From: Tenrec ecaudatus
Taxonomy: Eukaryota > Chordata > Mammalia > Afrosoricida > Tenrecidae
Length of the DNA: 64,000 nt
Assembly: GCF_050624435.1 (NCBI RefSeq)
Contig: NC_134545.1
Span: forward strand, 88,812,063 to 88,876,062
Direction of reading: 5' to 3'
The position numbers and the translations under genes were made by a program. The notes under the pieces are model-generated. The model ran no database searches. It was given only the letters and a program-made list of their open reading frames with translations, and was not told where the DNA came from. Below, one piece after another: positions 1 through 11,600 of the stretch; positions within the stretch are counted from its first letter, which is position 1; every line of letters starts with the position of its first letter.

Positions 1-600
1 GTACTGTTTTTTATCTCTGGTGGGAAATACCTTGGTCCTTAGAATTCATGCTGAAGCCTGGTTTGTGATCCAAGTGGGTTTTGATAAAGAATGGAGTAAG
101 TCTAAGGTTTTACAGTCCCTGAACACCCACATATGGTAGCCTGAGGCCAGGGAGACTGATACCAGAAAGGGAAGATGGGCAGGGGGTGTGGTCAAGGTAT
201 GAGGCCTCTGGCTGGGAGGAGTGGTTGAAGGTATTGGTTGACTCCATTCGCTGAATTAAGCCCACCTGGGCCTAGTTTGGGCCCCCAGCTGTCCTGCCCA
301 CCTGGCTAGGGCTTCAATTGGCGCAGGCCCAGTAGTCTTTATGGCTGATTAAGGGCACGCCTGATTCTCTTCCAACCTCCTGTAGGGGGCCTTCAGGCAT
401 GGGGCGGGGCAACCCACGATCCTGCTACCTAACAATACCATTTACCACACGTTCCATTGGGCTTCTTGACTATTTTCGTTTTATCATCATGTCATCTTGA
501 AAAGGTGGGAGAACATCAGTGCATCCCATGGAAGATGCAACCAAAGGCCGTGGTTAAAGTCAAGCTTATAGAAAGATCAGAAGAAGAAAAAAACCCGGGG
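1..600. other. Unassigned sequence upstream of the GSTO2 promoter
   Basis: I see no coding exon, tRNA-like SINE or LINE here. By synteny with other mammals the 3' end of GSTO1 should lie a short way to the left, but none of its last-exon coding sequence is in this stretch, so it must end before the window starts. Confidence 0.4.
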
Positions 601-619
601 CACACTTATTAGAATGCGG

Positions 620-1320
620 CTGTCCACCAGCCCCGCTGTGAGGTTTGCTGTACTTGTTTGTGGGCCGGCGAGTAAAACGTCTGGTGAGTTTCGGATTGAG
701 GTGGGCACAGAAACTCCTTCGGGCGCACCGCTGGACTTCTGAAACAGGTCTGCGGTGGGCTAAGAAATCTGCATTTGAGATGAACCAGGAGCCGGGGGGC
801 CACAGCCTCCGGGGCAGCTCTGAACAGGCGGACGTCAGAATCGGCCTCCTGACGCCCACCACCTCCGGCCACCAACACCCCCCAGACTCACACAGGGCTG
901 ACCTCTGCCGCCGACCAGCCGACCAGCCTACCAAGCCCGAAGGGTGCTCTGACCACTCGCGCCAGACTGATCTGCAAGGAGCTGGGATGCCGGGCGCTGA
1001 GAAGCTGCGGGTAACTGACCTTCCACTTCCGAGGACCACGTTTGTACAACGCGATGGTCCATTGGCTCCACTCGGCCTGGGCGCTTCCAAAAGCTTTGGC
1101 GATTGGCTGAAGCTTGGGGCCCCGCGACCAATTGGGTCCGATCGCATTGGAAGGGGCGGGCCCTTCTGGCCGCCGCTCAGCTCGCGGGCGCTACTGGCCT
1201 CAGTCCTTTCCGTTCCACCTGGGGGCTTGCCAGCTCTGTAGTGCTTGAAGGGACGAAGAGATTGAGGTTACTTCGGACGTTGGGGTTTCACGGAATGTCG
1301 GGGCCCGGAATAGTATTTTA
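620..1320 (+). promoter_or_regulatory. GSTO2: Probable GSTO2 promoter and first non-coding exon (GC-rich, TATA-less)
   Basis: This block is clearly richer in G+C and CpG than its AT-rich flanks and contains no TATA box. Between 1061 and 1160 there are four CCAAT-type boxes (ATTGG at 1061, 1102, 1131 and 1146; the third overlaps a forward CCAAT at 1128) followed by a GC box (GGGGCGGG, 1153-1160). Initiation would be expected roughly at 1180-1250, making GSTO2 about 36 kb long with a 5'UTR intron before the coding exons. The first-exon splice donor cannot be fixed by eye. A long open frame at 645-1241 is best explained by GC-rich composition. The link to GSTO2 rests on position and strand and is inferred. 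Confidence 0.5.
1061..1160 (+). promoter_or_regulatory. Cluster of four CCAAT-type boxes plus a GC box
   Basis: ATTGG (inverted CCAAT) occurs at 1061-1065, 1102-1106, 1131-1135 and 1146-1150, a forward CCAAT at 1128-1132, and GGGGCGGG at 1153-1160. Inverted CCAAT boxes at spacings of a few tens of bases are the usual arrangement for NF-Y, and the GC box for Sp1-type factors. Factor assignment is inference from motif identity. Confidence 0.55.
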
Positions 1321-1451
1321 AACGGTTTCTTTTTTTTAACCTAGGACATTAAGAGGAAGCCCGCCAACCTACCTTCAACGTTTCACCAAAGACTGTAACA
1401 CCAATCAAGGTAGAAGCATATTGAAGGAAAAAAAAAGGCTAAAGGAATGTT

Positions 1452-1480
1452 GGGGCGAGGGGGGTGGGGGCGGGCGGGGG
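1452..1480 (+). other. G-quadruplex-type G-rich run
   Basis: Five G-tracts of 4, 6, 5, 3 and 5 are separated by loops of 3, 1, 1 and 1 bases. This fits the standard quadruplex pattern on the + (sense) strand just downstream of the probable GSTO2 promoter. Confidence 0.6.
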
Positions 1481-1484
1481 CGTG

Positions 1485-2955
1485 TTAAATGGTTCAAAGT
1501 TGGAACCATTGGCGTAACAATAATAATAGCGTCGTATTGGATTATAATCCAGAAGTATAAAAGAATTACCCCTGAAAGTCATACTGATATAAATAAATGA
1601 ATAAGTAAGTGAGAGGGGCGAGGAAAGTCTCCTAAGTAGAAGAATTTAACAACCACACCACAACCACATTAAATGTAGGTACCCTCCCTTGGAGGAAATG
1701 GGGCTGACTTCCACAGTACTTACCATGTGGGTCTTGCACGGGGACTTTGCTTTACAAAGAGCGCACTCCGGAAGTGGGGAATGGGGCAGGGCGACTTGAT
1801 AGGAAGAATACTATCTCCGACTGGGAATCAAGGCTAAGGTCATCGGTGATAAGTTGTGCTAACTGTATGTACCCTTGATACGATGCGAGAAAAATGGCAC
1901 TTTTGTGGTCTCCCTCACCCCAAAGCCATGAAGAAAACATCACAATCCAATTATGGTCTCTCAAAGCCGTGCTAGCATTCTGCACTGACTGCCAGGTGAT
2001 CAAACACAAGGAAAGCAAGAGAAAGTGGTGCCGTCAGAGGTTCCTGAAGAGACTTGATGACTAAATATAGTGTCTTGGAACAGAAAAAGGACATAAGGTA
2101 GAAGCTAAGGAAATTTGAAGAGGTGGAACTGTAATTAGTAATGTTGGACCAATATTGGTTTTTCATTTTAACAACTATACTATACAAATGGTATGGGAAG
2201 ACCAAGTATAGATATATGGGAACTGTTTTTTGCCACTTTTATATAAATCTAAACTCGAAAGCTGCAAGGTTTTTTTCTTCTTAAAGGGACATGCACTTAA
2301 CTGCACCCTGTAGCATGCTCTTGGAGAAAATTGTGGAATACTTGATCACAAAATCTTTGATATAAACTACGTTTCTACCAGAGAATGGTTAATAATTTTA
2401 TTTATTTATTTAGTCTAATTCAAACCCTACTTCCTTCCCTCCTCCTAAACAGAGACTCATCAAAATGAAGGACAGGATTATTTCGATGTTAACATTCTTT
2501 TCCTAGAAAGCGTCAGTAATTAACCACACATGACCAAAGATCCTCACATTTTCAAAACATCCGATTATGTTTGCGGTGGCTGCGTTCCCTTTTGTTTCTT
2601 GGTTGAGTGACTCGGTAGAATTTAAGTGTAAACATGAAATTGGAGCACAAAAAGAGTGCGTGCAAAGAGGAGTTTTAAAGAAGTACTTAGTGGCCTTGAA
2701 AGGGAAGTAGGGCTACTTAGAAAGGTCATCTTTCCAGGGAAACCATATTATTCTGCGGTATGATTAAAAACCACATTACTGAAATGCAGCCTGCAGTATT
2801 CAGGTGGCATTAAACTGGTGCAATAAGTGGTATGAATTGATTTTCCTTCTCATCTGCCTGGCAAAACTGAATTGCATTGCATTTCCTCTTTATGAATTAA
2901 AAATTGGAATGCACCCTCTTCTTCATTGCTTGCCATGAATTTCAAAGTTTACAGA
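1485..2955. other. AT-rich sequence, probably GSTO2 5'UTR intron
   Basis: No gene, tRNA-like SINE or recognisable LINE was identified. The short open frames on the - strand (1752-2205) show no family resemblance and lie in AT-rich sequence. Confidence 0.35.
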
Positions 2956-2959
2956 GCTC

Positions 2960-3110
2960 TTACCTGGATGATGTCCACACAATTTCATTCCAAACGAACA
3001 GCACACCTAGCTCATAGGTACTACAAGCATTCTCATTTGACCAGTCAGGGAGGGGAAGGTCTGAGAGGTTGTCAAGGTGTCCAAATCAGAGTTTAGAGCT
3101 AGCCCCTCGG
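2960..3110 (-). repeat. MIR-like SINE fragment
   Basis: The stretch from 'ttcattccaaacgaac' to 'gtccaaatcagag' looks like the reverse complement of the MIR conserved core and 3' part. It is old and diverged, so the boundaries are approximate. Confidence 0.4.
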
Positions 3111-3289
3111 GCTGCAGGGCCTGCAGGTGAAACATACACTCTGTCGCTCCCTTCCTGCATGGGGATGGATGTGCGTTCCACACCCTCTGACTTTCCACCC
3201 CTGCCTTCATTAGTCAGATTCACGCTTCAGAAATTGATGTTCCACTTAAAGACTATTTTGGAAGGTATGCAGTAGACTTTTTAAAAAAT

Positions 3290-3660
3290 ATGAGTTTTTT
3301 TTTCTCCAAAGATTTTTTCTAAGGCTGGTTTACAGAAAAATTTGGCAGAAAGTAGAGTTCTCAAATATTCTCTCTCCCTTTTGCTCACACTTTCTATAAT
3401 TCTTGACATACTACTGTGATATATTTGTTACAATTGATTAAACTCCTGTTGATGACATTACTGCCTAGAGTTGACACTGGTTCACTCTTTATGTTGTACA
3501 TTTTTATGGATTTTGACAAATACATAATGTCATGTGTCTGCTATTACATTATCGTAGAGATTAGATTTGTTGCCACCCAGATCCCCCGTGTTCCACCTAG
3601 TCATCTCTTCCCTTCTCAATATGACCCCAGTCCTTGGCAAGCACATAGGTAGTTTTGCTT
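3290..3660 (-). repeat. Old L1 (L1M-type) 3' fragment
   Basis: Phrases such as 'atatttgttacaattgat', 'ggttcactctttatgttg' and 'ggattttgacaaatac' correspond to the reverse complement of ancient mammalian L1M 3'-UTR sequence. Confidence 0.6.
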
Positions 3661-3689
3661 TCCAAAACTGTGGGAGGCCTACAATCTAT

Positions 3690-4310
3690 AGCTTTTCCAG
3701 ACTGCCTAGTTGCAGTGGGTAAATCTGCTTGAAAAGCAAGGATGCTTCTTTGAGGACTAAGTGCATGTGACCCAAGTCCTGATGGGCTTCATATGCTTGT
3801 GAAAGTTGAACACTGAATAAGGGAGACATAAGAAGAATTGAGGCATTTGAACTGTAGATCCAGTGAAGAATATTGAAAGTGCTCAAAGGACAAACAAATC
3901 TGTATTGGAGAAAGTACAGCCAGAGTGCTCCTTGGAGGCAAGAATGGCGAGACTTTGTCTCACATACTTTGGACTTGTTGCCAGGACAGACCAGTCCCTG
4001 GAGAAGGACATCATGCTTGGTAAACTTGAGGCCTGACTATCAACTCGAGGCTTGACTTTTTGCTTCAGTTCTTTCAGCTTGAGATTTGTTACGCATTTTC
4101 TTCCGAAGGGCATGTCAAGCCGAGGGACAATGAAAAGGAGGAAGGCCCTCAAGGACATGGATCGACACAGTACCTGCAACAAGGAGCTCCGGCACAGGCA
4201 CAATTGCAAGGATGGTGCAGGACCGGCAGTGTTGTGTTCTGTTGTGCGTAGTAGGGCCACTATGCATCAGACCGACTTGGTGGCATCTACCAACAACAAG
4301 GAAGACCAGT
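3690..4310 (+). mobile_element. RTE/BovB-type LINE, 3' end
   Basis: This is the last part of an RTE-clade LINE. It ends with 'gaccagtccctggagaagg', 'ggatggtgcaggaccggc' and a short tail near 'catctaccaacaacaa'. The same 3' segment recurs in this window at about 6690-6830, 9545-9960 (-), 31690-31830 (-) and 42868-43145. AfroSINE tails resemble the end of this LINE, consistent with SINE mobilisation by RTE machinery. The reading frame is broken. Confidence 0.8.
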
Positions 4311-5184
4311 TAAGATGACTGTTATTCAAATTCATGTACCAAGTGCTAAAGCCAATGATGAAGAAATTGAAGAAGTCTAAGAAGTTCTTCAGTCTGAAAT
4401 TGTACAAGTTTACAATCGAGATACATTGATAATTACTAGTGACTTGGATGTGAGAGTTGGAAACAAAGAAGGATTGATAGTTAGAGAATAAGGCCTTGGT
4501 GATGGGAAGTTTGAGATTGTAATGGAGAATTTTGCAAGATCAACACATTCCTTATTGCCAGTACCTTTTTTAATAACATAAATGGAGACTATGCACATGG
4601 ACTTCACCAGAGGAATACACAGGAATAAAATTGACTACATCTGTGGAAAGGCAGTGAAGTTCCATCTCATTAGATGAGTGTGAAATAACCAAGATCAGGA
4701 GCTGGCTGGATGAGACCATCAATTGCTCATATACAAGTTAAGATTGAAGCTGAAAATAGTCGAAACAAGTCCACAGGGCCAAAATACTACCTTCAGTGTG
4801 CCCCACCCTATCTAGAGACCATTTCAAGAAGAGATTTGATACATTGAATACGAACGACCAAAGACCAGAGGTGTGTAGTGAGATAAAGACCATCCCACAT
4901 GAAGAGATCAAGAGGCCATTAAAAAGACAGGTAAGAAAGAAAAAAAAAACCTGGATGGCAGAATGGACTCTACTAACTCTTGACTCTGCAGTAACTACAG
5001 AAATGATAAAAGAGTTGAACAGGAAATTTCTAAGGAAAGCTTGAGAAGACAAAGCTTTATAATGAAATGTGCAAAGACCTGGAGTTAGAAAAACAAAAGA
5101 GAAGAACACACTTTACATATCTCAAGCTGAAAGAACTGAAGAAAAAGTTTAAGCCTCAAGTTGATATATTAAGGATTCTGTGGG

Positions 5185-5310
5185 CCAAATGTGGGAGGCC
5201 TTAAGATGTGTTGCTTACCTGCAAGGTCAGCAGTTCCAAACCAGCAGTTGCTCCATGGGAGGAGAACTGGGCTTTCTACTTCTGTAAAGAGTTAAACGCA
5301 GTTTTGTTGT
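5185..5310 (+). repeat. AfroSINE copy
   Basis: The stretch 'aaggtcagcagttccaaacc' carries the tRNA-derived B-box region, followed by 'gctttctacttctgtaaaga'. It is inserted in the RTE LINE and truncated before the usual 3' tail. Confidence 0.7.
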
Positions 5311-5324
5311 TCTGGGCACTATAT

Positions 5325-5535
5325 TAGATGATAGCTTTCCCTATGATGCTGACTGTGGCCCTTAGAGGAGCAGGGTGGAACTGTTCCTTTTGAGTTTCGG
5401 AGACTGTAACTAACTCTTCATGGGAGTAAAAAACCCATCGTTCTCCTATAGAGCAGCTGGTAGTTTCAAACTGCCAATCTTGCGGATCCCACCAAGCCCA
5501 ATGCATAACCTCTGTGCTACCAGGGCAGGCAGGCT
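5325..5535 (-). repeat. AfroSINE copy
   Basis: Reverse complement of the AfroSINE body: 'gagtttcggagactgtaact', 'tcatgggagtaaaaaaccca', and a tRNA head reversed near 'ctctgtgctaccagggca'. It faces the preceding + copy, forming an inverted SINE pair. Confidence 0.8.
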
Positions 5536-6976
5536 CAAAACAGCATGGAACATGCAGAACCGCTGTATCAAAAAGCAGTAGTCAATCACTTCAAGAGGCA
5601 GCATATGATCACAAACAAATGGTGACAATTCCAGGACCCCAGGAGTTATTGGGGCAGTAACTGAAATGCTTACCAAAGATTGACACTGCTGGAAGCACTT
5701 ACTAGTTTGTACAAAGAAATTTGCAAGTCCGCCTCCTGGTCAACCAACCAAATGAAATACAGATTTGTGCTCATTCCTGAGGAATCTGTAGCAACCGAAG
5801 GTGGCAGTTATTGAACAATATCACATGCAAGTAAATTTTGGTTGACAACCATATAAAAGCAGTGGTAGCAGTCTATTAACTGGGAAATGCCAGAAATTTA
5901 ATCTGGATCCAGTAGAGGATGGGGAATGAGTGATATCATTACTGATGGCTCTTGGCTGAAAACAGAGAATAACAGAAAGATGCTTGTGTGTTACTGACAA
6001 TACCAAGGCGTTGGACTGTGTGGCTCCTAACAAACTGGATAGCCTTAAGAAGAATGGGAGTTCCCGACCACTTCATTGGGAGCCTGCGGTCCTTGTCCCT
6101 GGGATAAAGAGGCAGATATGAACCAAACAAGGGAATACTGCATAGTTTAAAATCAGTAAAGGTATGCAACAAGGTTGGATTCCGTCACCATGCATATTCT
6201 ATCTGTATGAACAGCAAATTACCAGAGGAGCTGGATTCTATGAAGAAAGTAGCATCAAGATTGAAGAAAGGCTTATTAAGAGGGTCGCCCTTTTTTGGAT
6301 ATCTTTCAATCAGTTGGTCAAGTAGCTGTCTTCCAAATTACTAATGACTTGCATATGATATTCAGATGACACAACCTTGCTTGCTGAAAGTGAGGAGGAC
6401 TTGAGGCACTTGCTGATGAAGATCAAGGATTGCAGCCTTCAGTGTGGTTTACAACTCAATGTAAAGGAGACCCACATCCTCACAACTGAACCAATAGGTA
6501 ACATAAATGGAGAAAAAAATTAAGTTGTCATGGGTTTTGTCTTGCTTGGATCCCAATCAGTGCTCATGGAAGCAGCAGTCAAGAGATTCAAAAGACCCAT
6601 TAAGTAAATCTGCACAAGACGTCTTTAGAGTATTGAAAAGCAGGGGTGTTACTTTGAGGACTAAGGGGCACCTTACCAAGCCTTGGTATTTTCCATTGTC
6701 TCGGATGCATGTGAAAGTTCATCACGGAGTAGAAAAGACCCTGTTGTACATAGGGTCACTGCAGAATGGAATCGATTTAATGGGAGAAAAGTCCTAACAA
6801 CAACATTTGTTAAGCAGCCATTGCATGCTCCATCTTTTTTGGACTTTCAGCCTTTCCACACTGATGTCTGCTTTAGAGGTGAAGACAGAGTCAGGCTTCA
6901 GACATTAAGATTTCTTCAACCCTACTAGTTGGTCACCCACCTTGGCCAAATCATTTTAAGGAAACTGCTAACTGCC

Positions 6977-6985
6977 TGACTCAGC
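6977..6985 (+). promoter_or_regulatory. Candidate antioxidant-response (NRF2/MAF) motif
   Basis: TGACTCAGC matches the antioxidant-response core TGACnnnGC and contains an AP-1 site. It lies about 1.6 kb upstream of the GSTO2 start codon and outside the repeats I could identify. Function is inferred from the motif only. Confidence 0.3.
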
Positions 6986-7499
6986 GCTGTAAGACTCAAG
7001 GTAACTCAGCAACCATTTAGCCCAGTGAGGCGCAAAGTGCACTGCTCTTTCTCATTACCCATCATTGCCATAAAGTACTTTTGCTAGCATTTCAGCCCAA
7101 GCCTGTAAATCGAAAGGAGCTGTCTGTGAACTTGGTAAGATTCAGGAGGTCAGAACGAAGGTCAGCTACTTCCTTGATCTCATGTCATTGGGAAGGACAG
7201 TCCAAGCAACCCCTGCTCTGCCGGGCTGTTGACTGTGTGACCTCACTGAATAGAAAGGGACTTGCTAACAATTTGCTGTTGGGGGCAGAGCCGTGGCACC
7301 TTTACCTTTGCTTTCAGATATGTTGTTATTAGTTGTTGCCAGGTCTCCCCAGAGCTGTGTGTACAATCTGACAAGGAGGGCCAATTCAAGGCTGAGGGGA
7401 GTGGGGTGGCAGGCTGCAATATTTAAGGAAGCGCTCCTTTCAGCTGGGTGAGAAAGCAACACCAATTATTTTTCTTCCCTCCCTTTGGGGATGCAGCAG

Positions 7500-7650
7500 G
7501 GACCCATCGGGCTGCCCACCAAAAAGCCTGCAGTTTGAACTCACTAAACCCTTTGTGGGAGAAAGATAAGACTTTCTGAAGTTTCACTCTGCCCTGTAAG
7601 GTTGCTATGTACGAGTCAGGAATGACTCAATGACAGTGAGCTGGTTTGGG
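7500..7650 (+). repeat. AfroSINE copy
   Basis: Shows 'ctgcagtttgaactcact', 'gtgggagaaagataagactt', then the tail 'gccctgtaaggttgctatg' and 'tcaatgacagtgagct'. The middle part is shortened. Confidence 0.75.
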
Positions 7651-7664
7651 TTGGTCATCCACTT

Positions 7665-7815
7665 CCTGGGTTCCCAAACTTATTTGGCTTACTGCCCCCT
7701 TTAGAAAAAAAATTGCGCAGTGCCCCACCCATGATGCAGAATAAAGTGTAGGTATCTGCTTTGACATCCCTTCCTGGATTGTTCTAGTGCCCCTCAGGGG
7801 CGGCATTGTCCACTT
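7665..7815 (+). mobile_element. hAT-like non-autonomous DNA transposon fragment
   Basis: The stretch beginning 'gttcccaaacttatttggct' followed by 'actgccccctttagaaaa' resembles the end of a hAT family that moved horizontally into several vertebrates. No clean opposite terminus is visible. The family assignment is from memory. Confidence 0.35.
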
Positions 7816-7821
7816 TGACCA

Positions 7822-7990
7822 AGGGCTAGGCTGCCACCCACTACAAGGTTAGCAGTTTAAACTCAACAGCTGCGCCATGGGAGAAAGGTGACACTTGTGT
7901 GCTCCAGTCTCTGAAACCCACAGGGACATTTCCGCTCTGTCCTATAAGGTCGCTGTGTGTCATAATCGATGTGGTGGCCATGGGTTCGAT
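7822..7990 (+). repeat. AfroSINE copy
   Basis: Shows 'aaggttagcagtttaaact', 'gctgcgccatgggagaaagg', 'gaaacccacagggacattt' and 'cctataaggtcgctgtgtg' in the canonical order. Confidence 0.75.
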
Positions 7991-8119
7991 TAAGCCGCTG
8001 TATCACGGCAAAGTCTGAGCTTGCTAAAAGAAAATTAGAAGCTCAGGCTCCTTAGTGATGTGGCCAAGCGAGTGTAGCCTGGGAGAAAAGTCTGCTTGCC
8101 CTGTTCCATTTTCCTTCCA

Positions 8120-8300
8120 TGGGTTCCTGGGTAGGGGAACAATTTGTGCTCGACTTTCAGCTAATCTGAAAGTTGGCTGTTTGAACTCACCCTGAGGCAC
8201 TGCGGAAGAAAGGGCTGGGAATCTACTTAAGCAAAGCTTACAGTGGAGCAAACACAGTGTGTCTCCATAAGTTGAAATCCCCCTGATGGCATAGATTTGG
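8120..8300 (+). repeat. AfroSINE copy (older subtype)
   Basis: Shows 'tcagctaatctgaaagttgg' and 'gtttgaactcaccctgagg', matching the AfroSINE subtype with the 'cccagaggc' block instead of the 'ccaccagccgctcc' block. It ends a little before GSTO2 coding exon 1. Confidence 0.6.
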
Positions 8301-8526
8301 TTCAGGTTGTTACAAAGCAAAACAAAACAGCACATGTTGGGCTGAATGTCCACTCTTCATATCTTCCTGGTGTGGAGAAGAAAGCCCACCCAAGGTTATA
8401 CCCACCTGTCCAAAGCATAGTGTTTAGGCCCATCCCTTCTCTTCCGCTTCCAATTGTGGGCAATGTCTCCCCAGGTGAAGTTTTCCAAGCTCATACCCTG
8501 GGCCACTTCTGCCTCTGCTCTACCAG

Positions 8527-8621
8527 CCCACAGCCATTCAATCACTTGCCTGGGAGCTGCAGGGGCACACATCAGGGTGCAGAGACCATGTCCGGAAATG
8601 CGACCAGGGCTCTGAGGAAAG
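8527..8621 (+). other. GSTO2: Candidate extent of the GSTO2 start-codon exon, with 5'UTR part
   Basis: A pyrimidine-rich acceptor ending 'ctctgctctaccag' at 8526 lies 61 nt upstream of the ATG, so the exon may begin at 8527. A second possible acceptor ends at 8562 ('gagctgcag'). Splicing from the 1.2-kb promoter block into one of these would give the usual short GSTO2 leader. Confidence 0.4.
8588..8621 (+). CDS. GSTO2: GSTO2 coding exon 1
   Basis: Encodes [11 protein letters not shown] plus the first base of Gly12. The ATG has A at -3, a favourable Kozak context. The donor is g|gtgagt. Only 224 bp of intron separate it from exon 2. Confidence 0.92.
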
Positions 8622-11600
8622 GTGAGTTTTCCCCACATGGACAAGGGCCCACAGACTGCTGACACAGTGTGGCTGGGATGCAGACTCGGGAGATGGGGCT
8701 GACCAACAGGGTGGGCACAAAGCCATGTACCAAAGAAGTGCTCTCTGGCACTTAGTGTAAGAGCCCAGCCCTCCTGGGGCCCCGGGAAGTGGGGCAGCTC
8801 CCCTTCCACCTAACTAACCAGTTCCCCCCACCCCGCCCCTTGCAGGATGCCCGCCCCCAGGGCCGGTCCCAGAGGGCATTATCCGCCTCTACAGCATGAG
8901 GTTCTGCCCCTACGCGCACCGAACCCGCCTTGTCATGCATGCCAAAGGAATCAAGTGAGAAGTTCCAGCCCCACTTGGGGTGGGGGGTTGGGTGGGGTCT
9001 TTAAAATCTGGGGTGCCCAGCCTCTTCTTTCTGGGAAAAGGTTGATTCTTTGGTGGGTTATCCTGAAATGCAGACATCTTTAGGGATTTGGGTCTGTGTA
9101 CAAAATGTTTAAGAGAACCCAGAATTAAACCGACGACGGTTCTGATGAGCTGGTTCTATCCCATAACACGAAGGAAGGAATGACACTGGTGGTTTCCAGG
9201 CTGCCCACCAAACTGCCCCATCGAATGCAACCTCCTTACACCTTCAAGTCAACCCTGTTCTCATGCTTCGTGCAAACCTAAAGCCAACATGTTCATATCA
9301 GTCTTCCTATATGCCCACCCACTCCTGCTGAAATGTAAGTCCTTGGGGACTTCATGCCCTTTCTTCCCTGGCTGGAAGAGAGTGGGCCACAGTGGTGGCA
9401 TTGGCATTAGGCACTATCATGAAGGTTCCAGCTCCTGGCAACCCTGCACGCCACAGAACAGCACATTGCACATCCCCATCCTAGCTGCCAGGCTGCAGCC
9501 ACGGCTCCCACCCATCTTGCACAGACTCTTCCTCTTGTTCACTGACCCTCCGCTTGATGAAGCACGATGTCCTTCTCTAGAGACTGGTCCCTCCTGATAA
9601 CGTGTTCAAAGCACATGCCGCCCTGGCTTCTAAGAAGCCTTGCTATTCTTCCTCCAAGACAGATTTGTTTGCTCATCACCAATACCATCATGCACCAATT
9701 CCACCATACAATTGAAAGTGCCCGGCGGAGTCTTGAAGCAACATCTTGGTTCTTTAACACTTTAAGGAGGTCGTTGGCAGCAGCTTTGCCCAACACAAAG
9801 CGACTTTGTCCTTTGGTTGCCCCACTTAGTTGTCCATGAGAGTTGATTGTGAATCCAGACAGAATGATCCTTGCCGGCTTCAATTCCTCTCTGTTTATCC
9901 TGTCGTTGTCTACTGGTCTCTTTGTGAGGATTTCAGTTATGTTTACACTGAGTTGCAATCAATACTGAAGGCTTCAGTCTTTTGTTTTCATGGGCAAGTG
10001 CCTCAGTCCTTCTTGTTTTCATCAAGCACTGTTGTGTCATCTGTGTATCAAAGGCAATTTATAAGCCTTCCTGATGCCCTGTTCCTCCTCACAGAGGCCA
10101 GGTGCTCAGTGTTTGTTGGATAAATGAAAACACTTGTGTTTTATCAGCCAGGATGGCACAATTAACTATCTCAATCCACCCTTTGCCAACCCGGCACCTG
10201 TACACAATTCTTTAGCCATATATACTTATATAATTTCCGGACATTGATGAAATCACACTTATACTTATCATCAATCACATGACTAGCTGGTGCAGGTCTG
10301 TCTGTGGACGGTGGAAGGATGTTGCTGGAATGTGGGCTGCATCATGCCACTGGCCTCAAAAGAGAAACGGGTTAAGAATGTGCTTTTGATTCTTGTCTTG
10401 GGGAAGGCCAGACATTGCAGATGGATCCCCAAGTTTGAGATTCATGTCAAAGAAATGCAGAGCGCAACCGAGAGGCCCGCCTTGAGTAAACATGGCATCC
10501 CATTTCCAGATTTTTCCCTTTTGCTCCAACCTAATTGGTCCCAAGGACACCAATCTTGGGAGAGAAATCATGACAGACCCCTTGGTGTCTTGCCCATGTT
10601 GACAGACCGTGAGCTTAGGAATTGATGTGGATGTTTCTCGGAGGCAAGGTTTCTTCCAGTCAGCAGTGTTGATGTTTCTGGTGGGATCATTCTTTGTGGG
10701 GAAGGGACAGAATGCTTGGCAGCATCCCTGGCCTCATCCCCTAGCTGCCAGGAAAACCCCCTCTCCAATGGTAACAACCCCAAACATCTCCAGACATTGC
10801 TCAGTGTCCCTTGTGGGGAGAGGGACAAAATCACTCGTAGTTGCAAACCACTGCTTTAGAGTTGAAGATGATGTCCTGGAGTCTACACTGAGAAAAGAAT
10901 GTACCCCTTTGGTTTCTTTGATATTTAGAAACATAGGAGAGACCCGGTGGTCATTGTATAGGTCTGAACCCAAATAAAAATAAACAACAACAAGAAGAAA
11001 GAAAGCTGTCACATTCTTCTGTTCTCAACACCATCCCAAACATCTTAGCCATTTCCATGCATTCGCTCCTCAAAATGACCAGAGATGGGAGCAATTCATG
11101 GAAGCCGCATACAGCGGGCTGCAAGAGTTTGGTTTAGGCCACACCGCTGGATTTACCCCACTCCAGACAGTCTGATGGCTGACCCAAGCTCCGGCTGCGA
11201 ACGGGTGCCCTGTTCCTCTGTGGCCTGTTCAGATTCATATTCTCAAGCCTGAGAATGTTTTAAATCGGTCATGTCATGGTTAAAGCCGGGGAGCTCTGAG
11301 TCAGACTGCCTGGAAGCGACCATGGATCGGTTCCTTGCTGTGAGATTCCACCTCCTGAAGCCTTATTTCCTAGGAGGCAAACTGCTTTCTATGTAACACT
11401 GTTCACAGGAAGGTCACAGTTCTCAGGAAGGTCACCAGCTACTCCTTGGGAGAAAGATTGGGTTTTCTACTTCTGTGAAGAGTTACAGTCTCGAAACCCA
11501 CAGGGGCAGTTGTGCCCTGTCCTATAGGGTTGATGTGAGTCGGCGTGGACTCCTTGGCAGTGAGGTGTTTGTTTGTTTAAACCTACCTGGAGGAGGCACG

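Larger units (their letters stand above)
4311..6830 (+). mobile_element. Degenerate RTE/BovB LINE with endonuclease and reverse transcriptase remnants
   Basis: At 4315-4680 the translation, across frame breaks, resembles an RTE apurinic endonuclease (blocks like 'MTVIQIHVPSA' and 'ITSDLDVRVGN'). At about 6355-6510 the reverse transcriptase active-site region is legible as 'YADDTTLLAESEEDL', with a following 'GLQLNVKET'-type block. Region 5940-6260 carries the preceding RT palm motifs. The copy is interrupted by a head-to-head SINE pair (5185-5535) and contains many stops, so it is dead. A compressed 3' end is visible at 6690-6830. Confidence 0.8.

Noticed and set aside
645-1241. A 198-codon + strand frame near the left end
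   Set aside because: It lies in the GC-rich promoter block and has no recognisable domain. A long open frame is expected from composition, and the opposite strand is open too.
1-8587. Search for GSTO1 exons
   Set aside because: No GSTO1-specific coding block (for example its last exon) was found. GSTO1 presumably ends to the left of the window.
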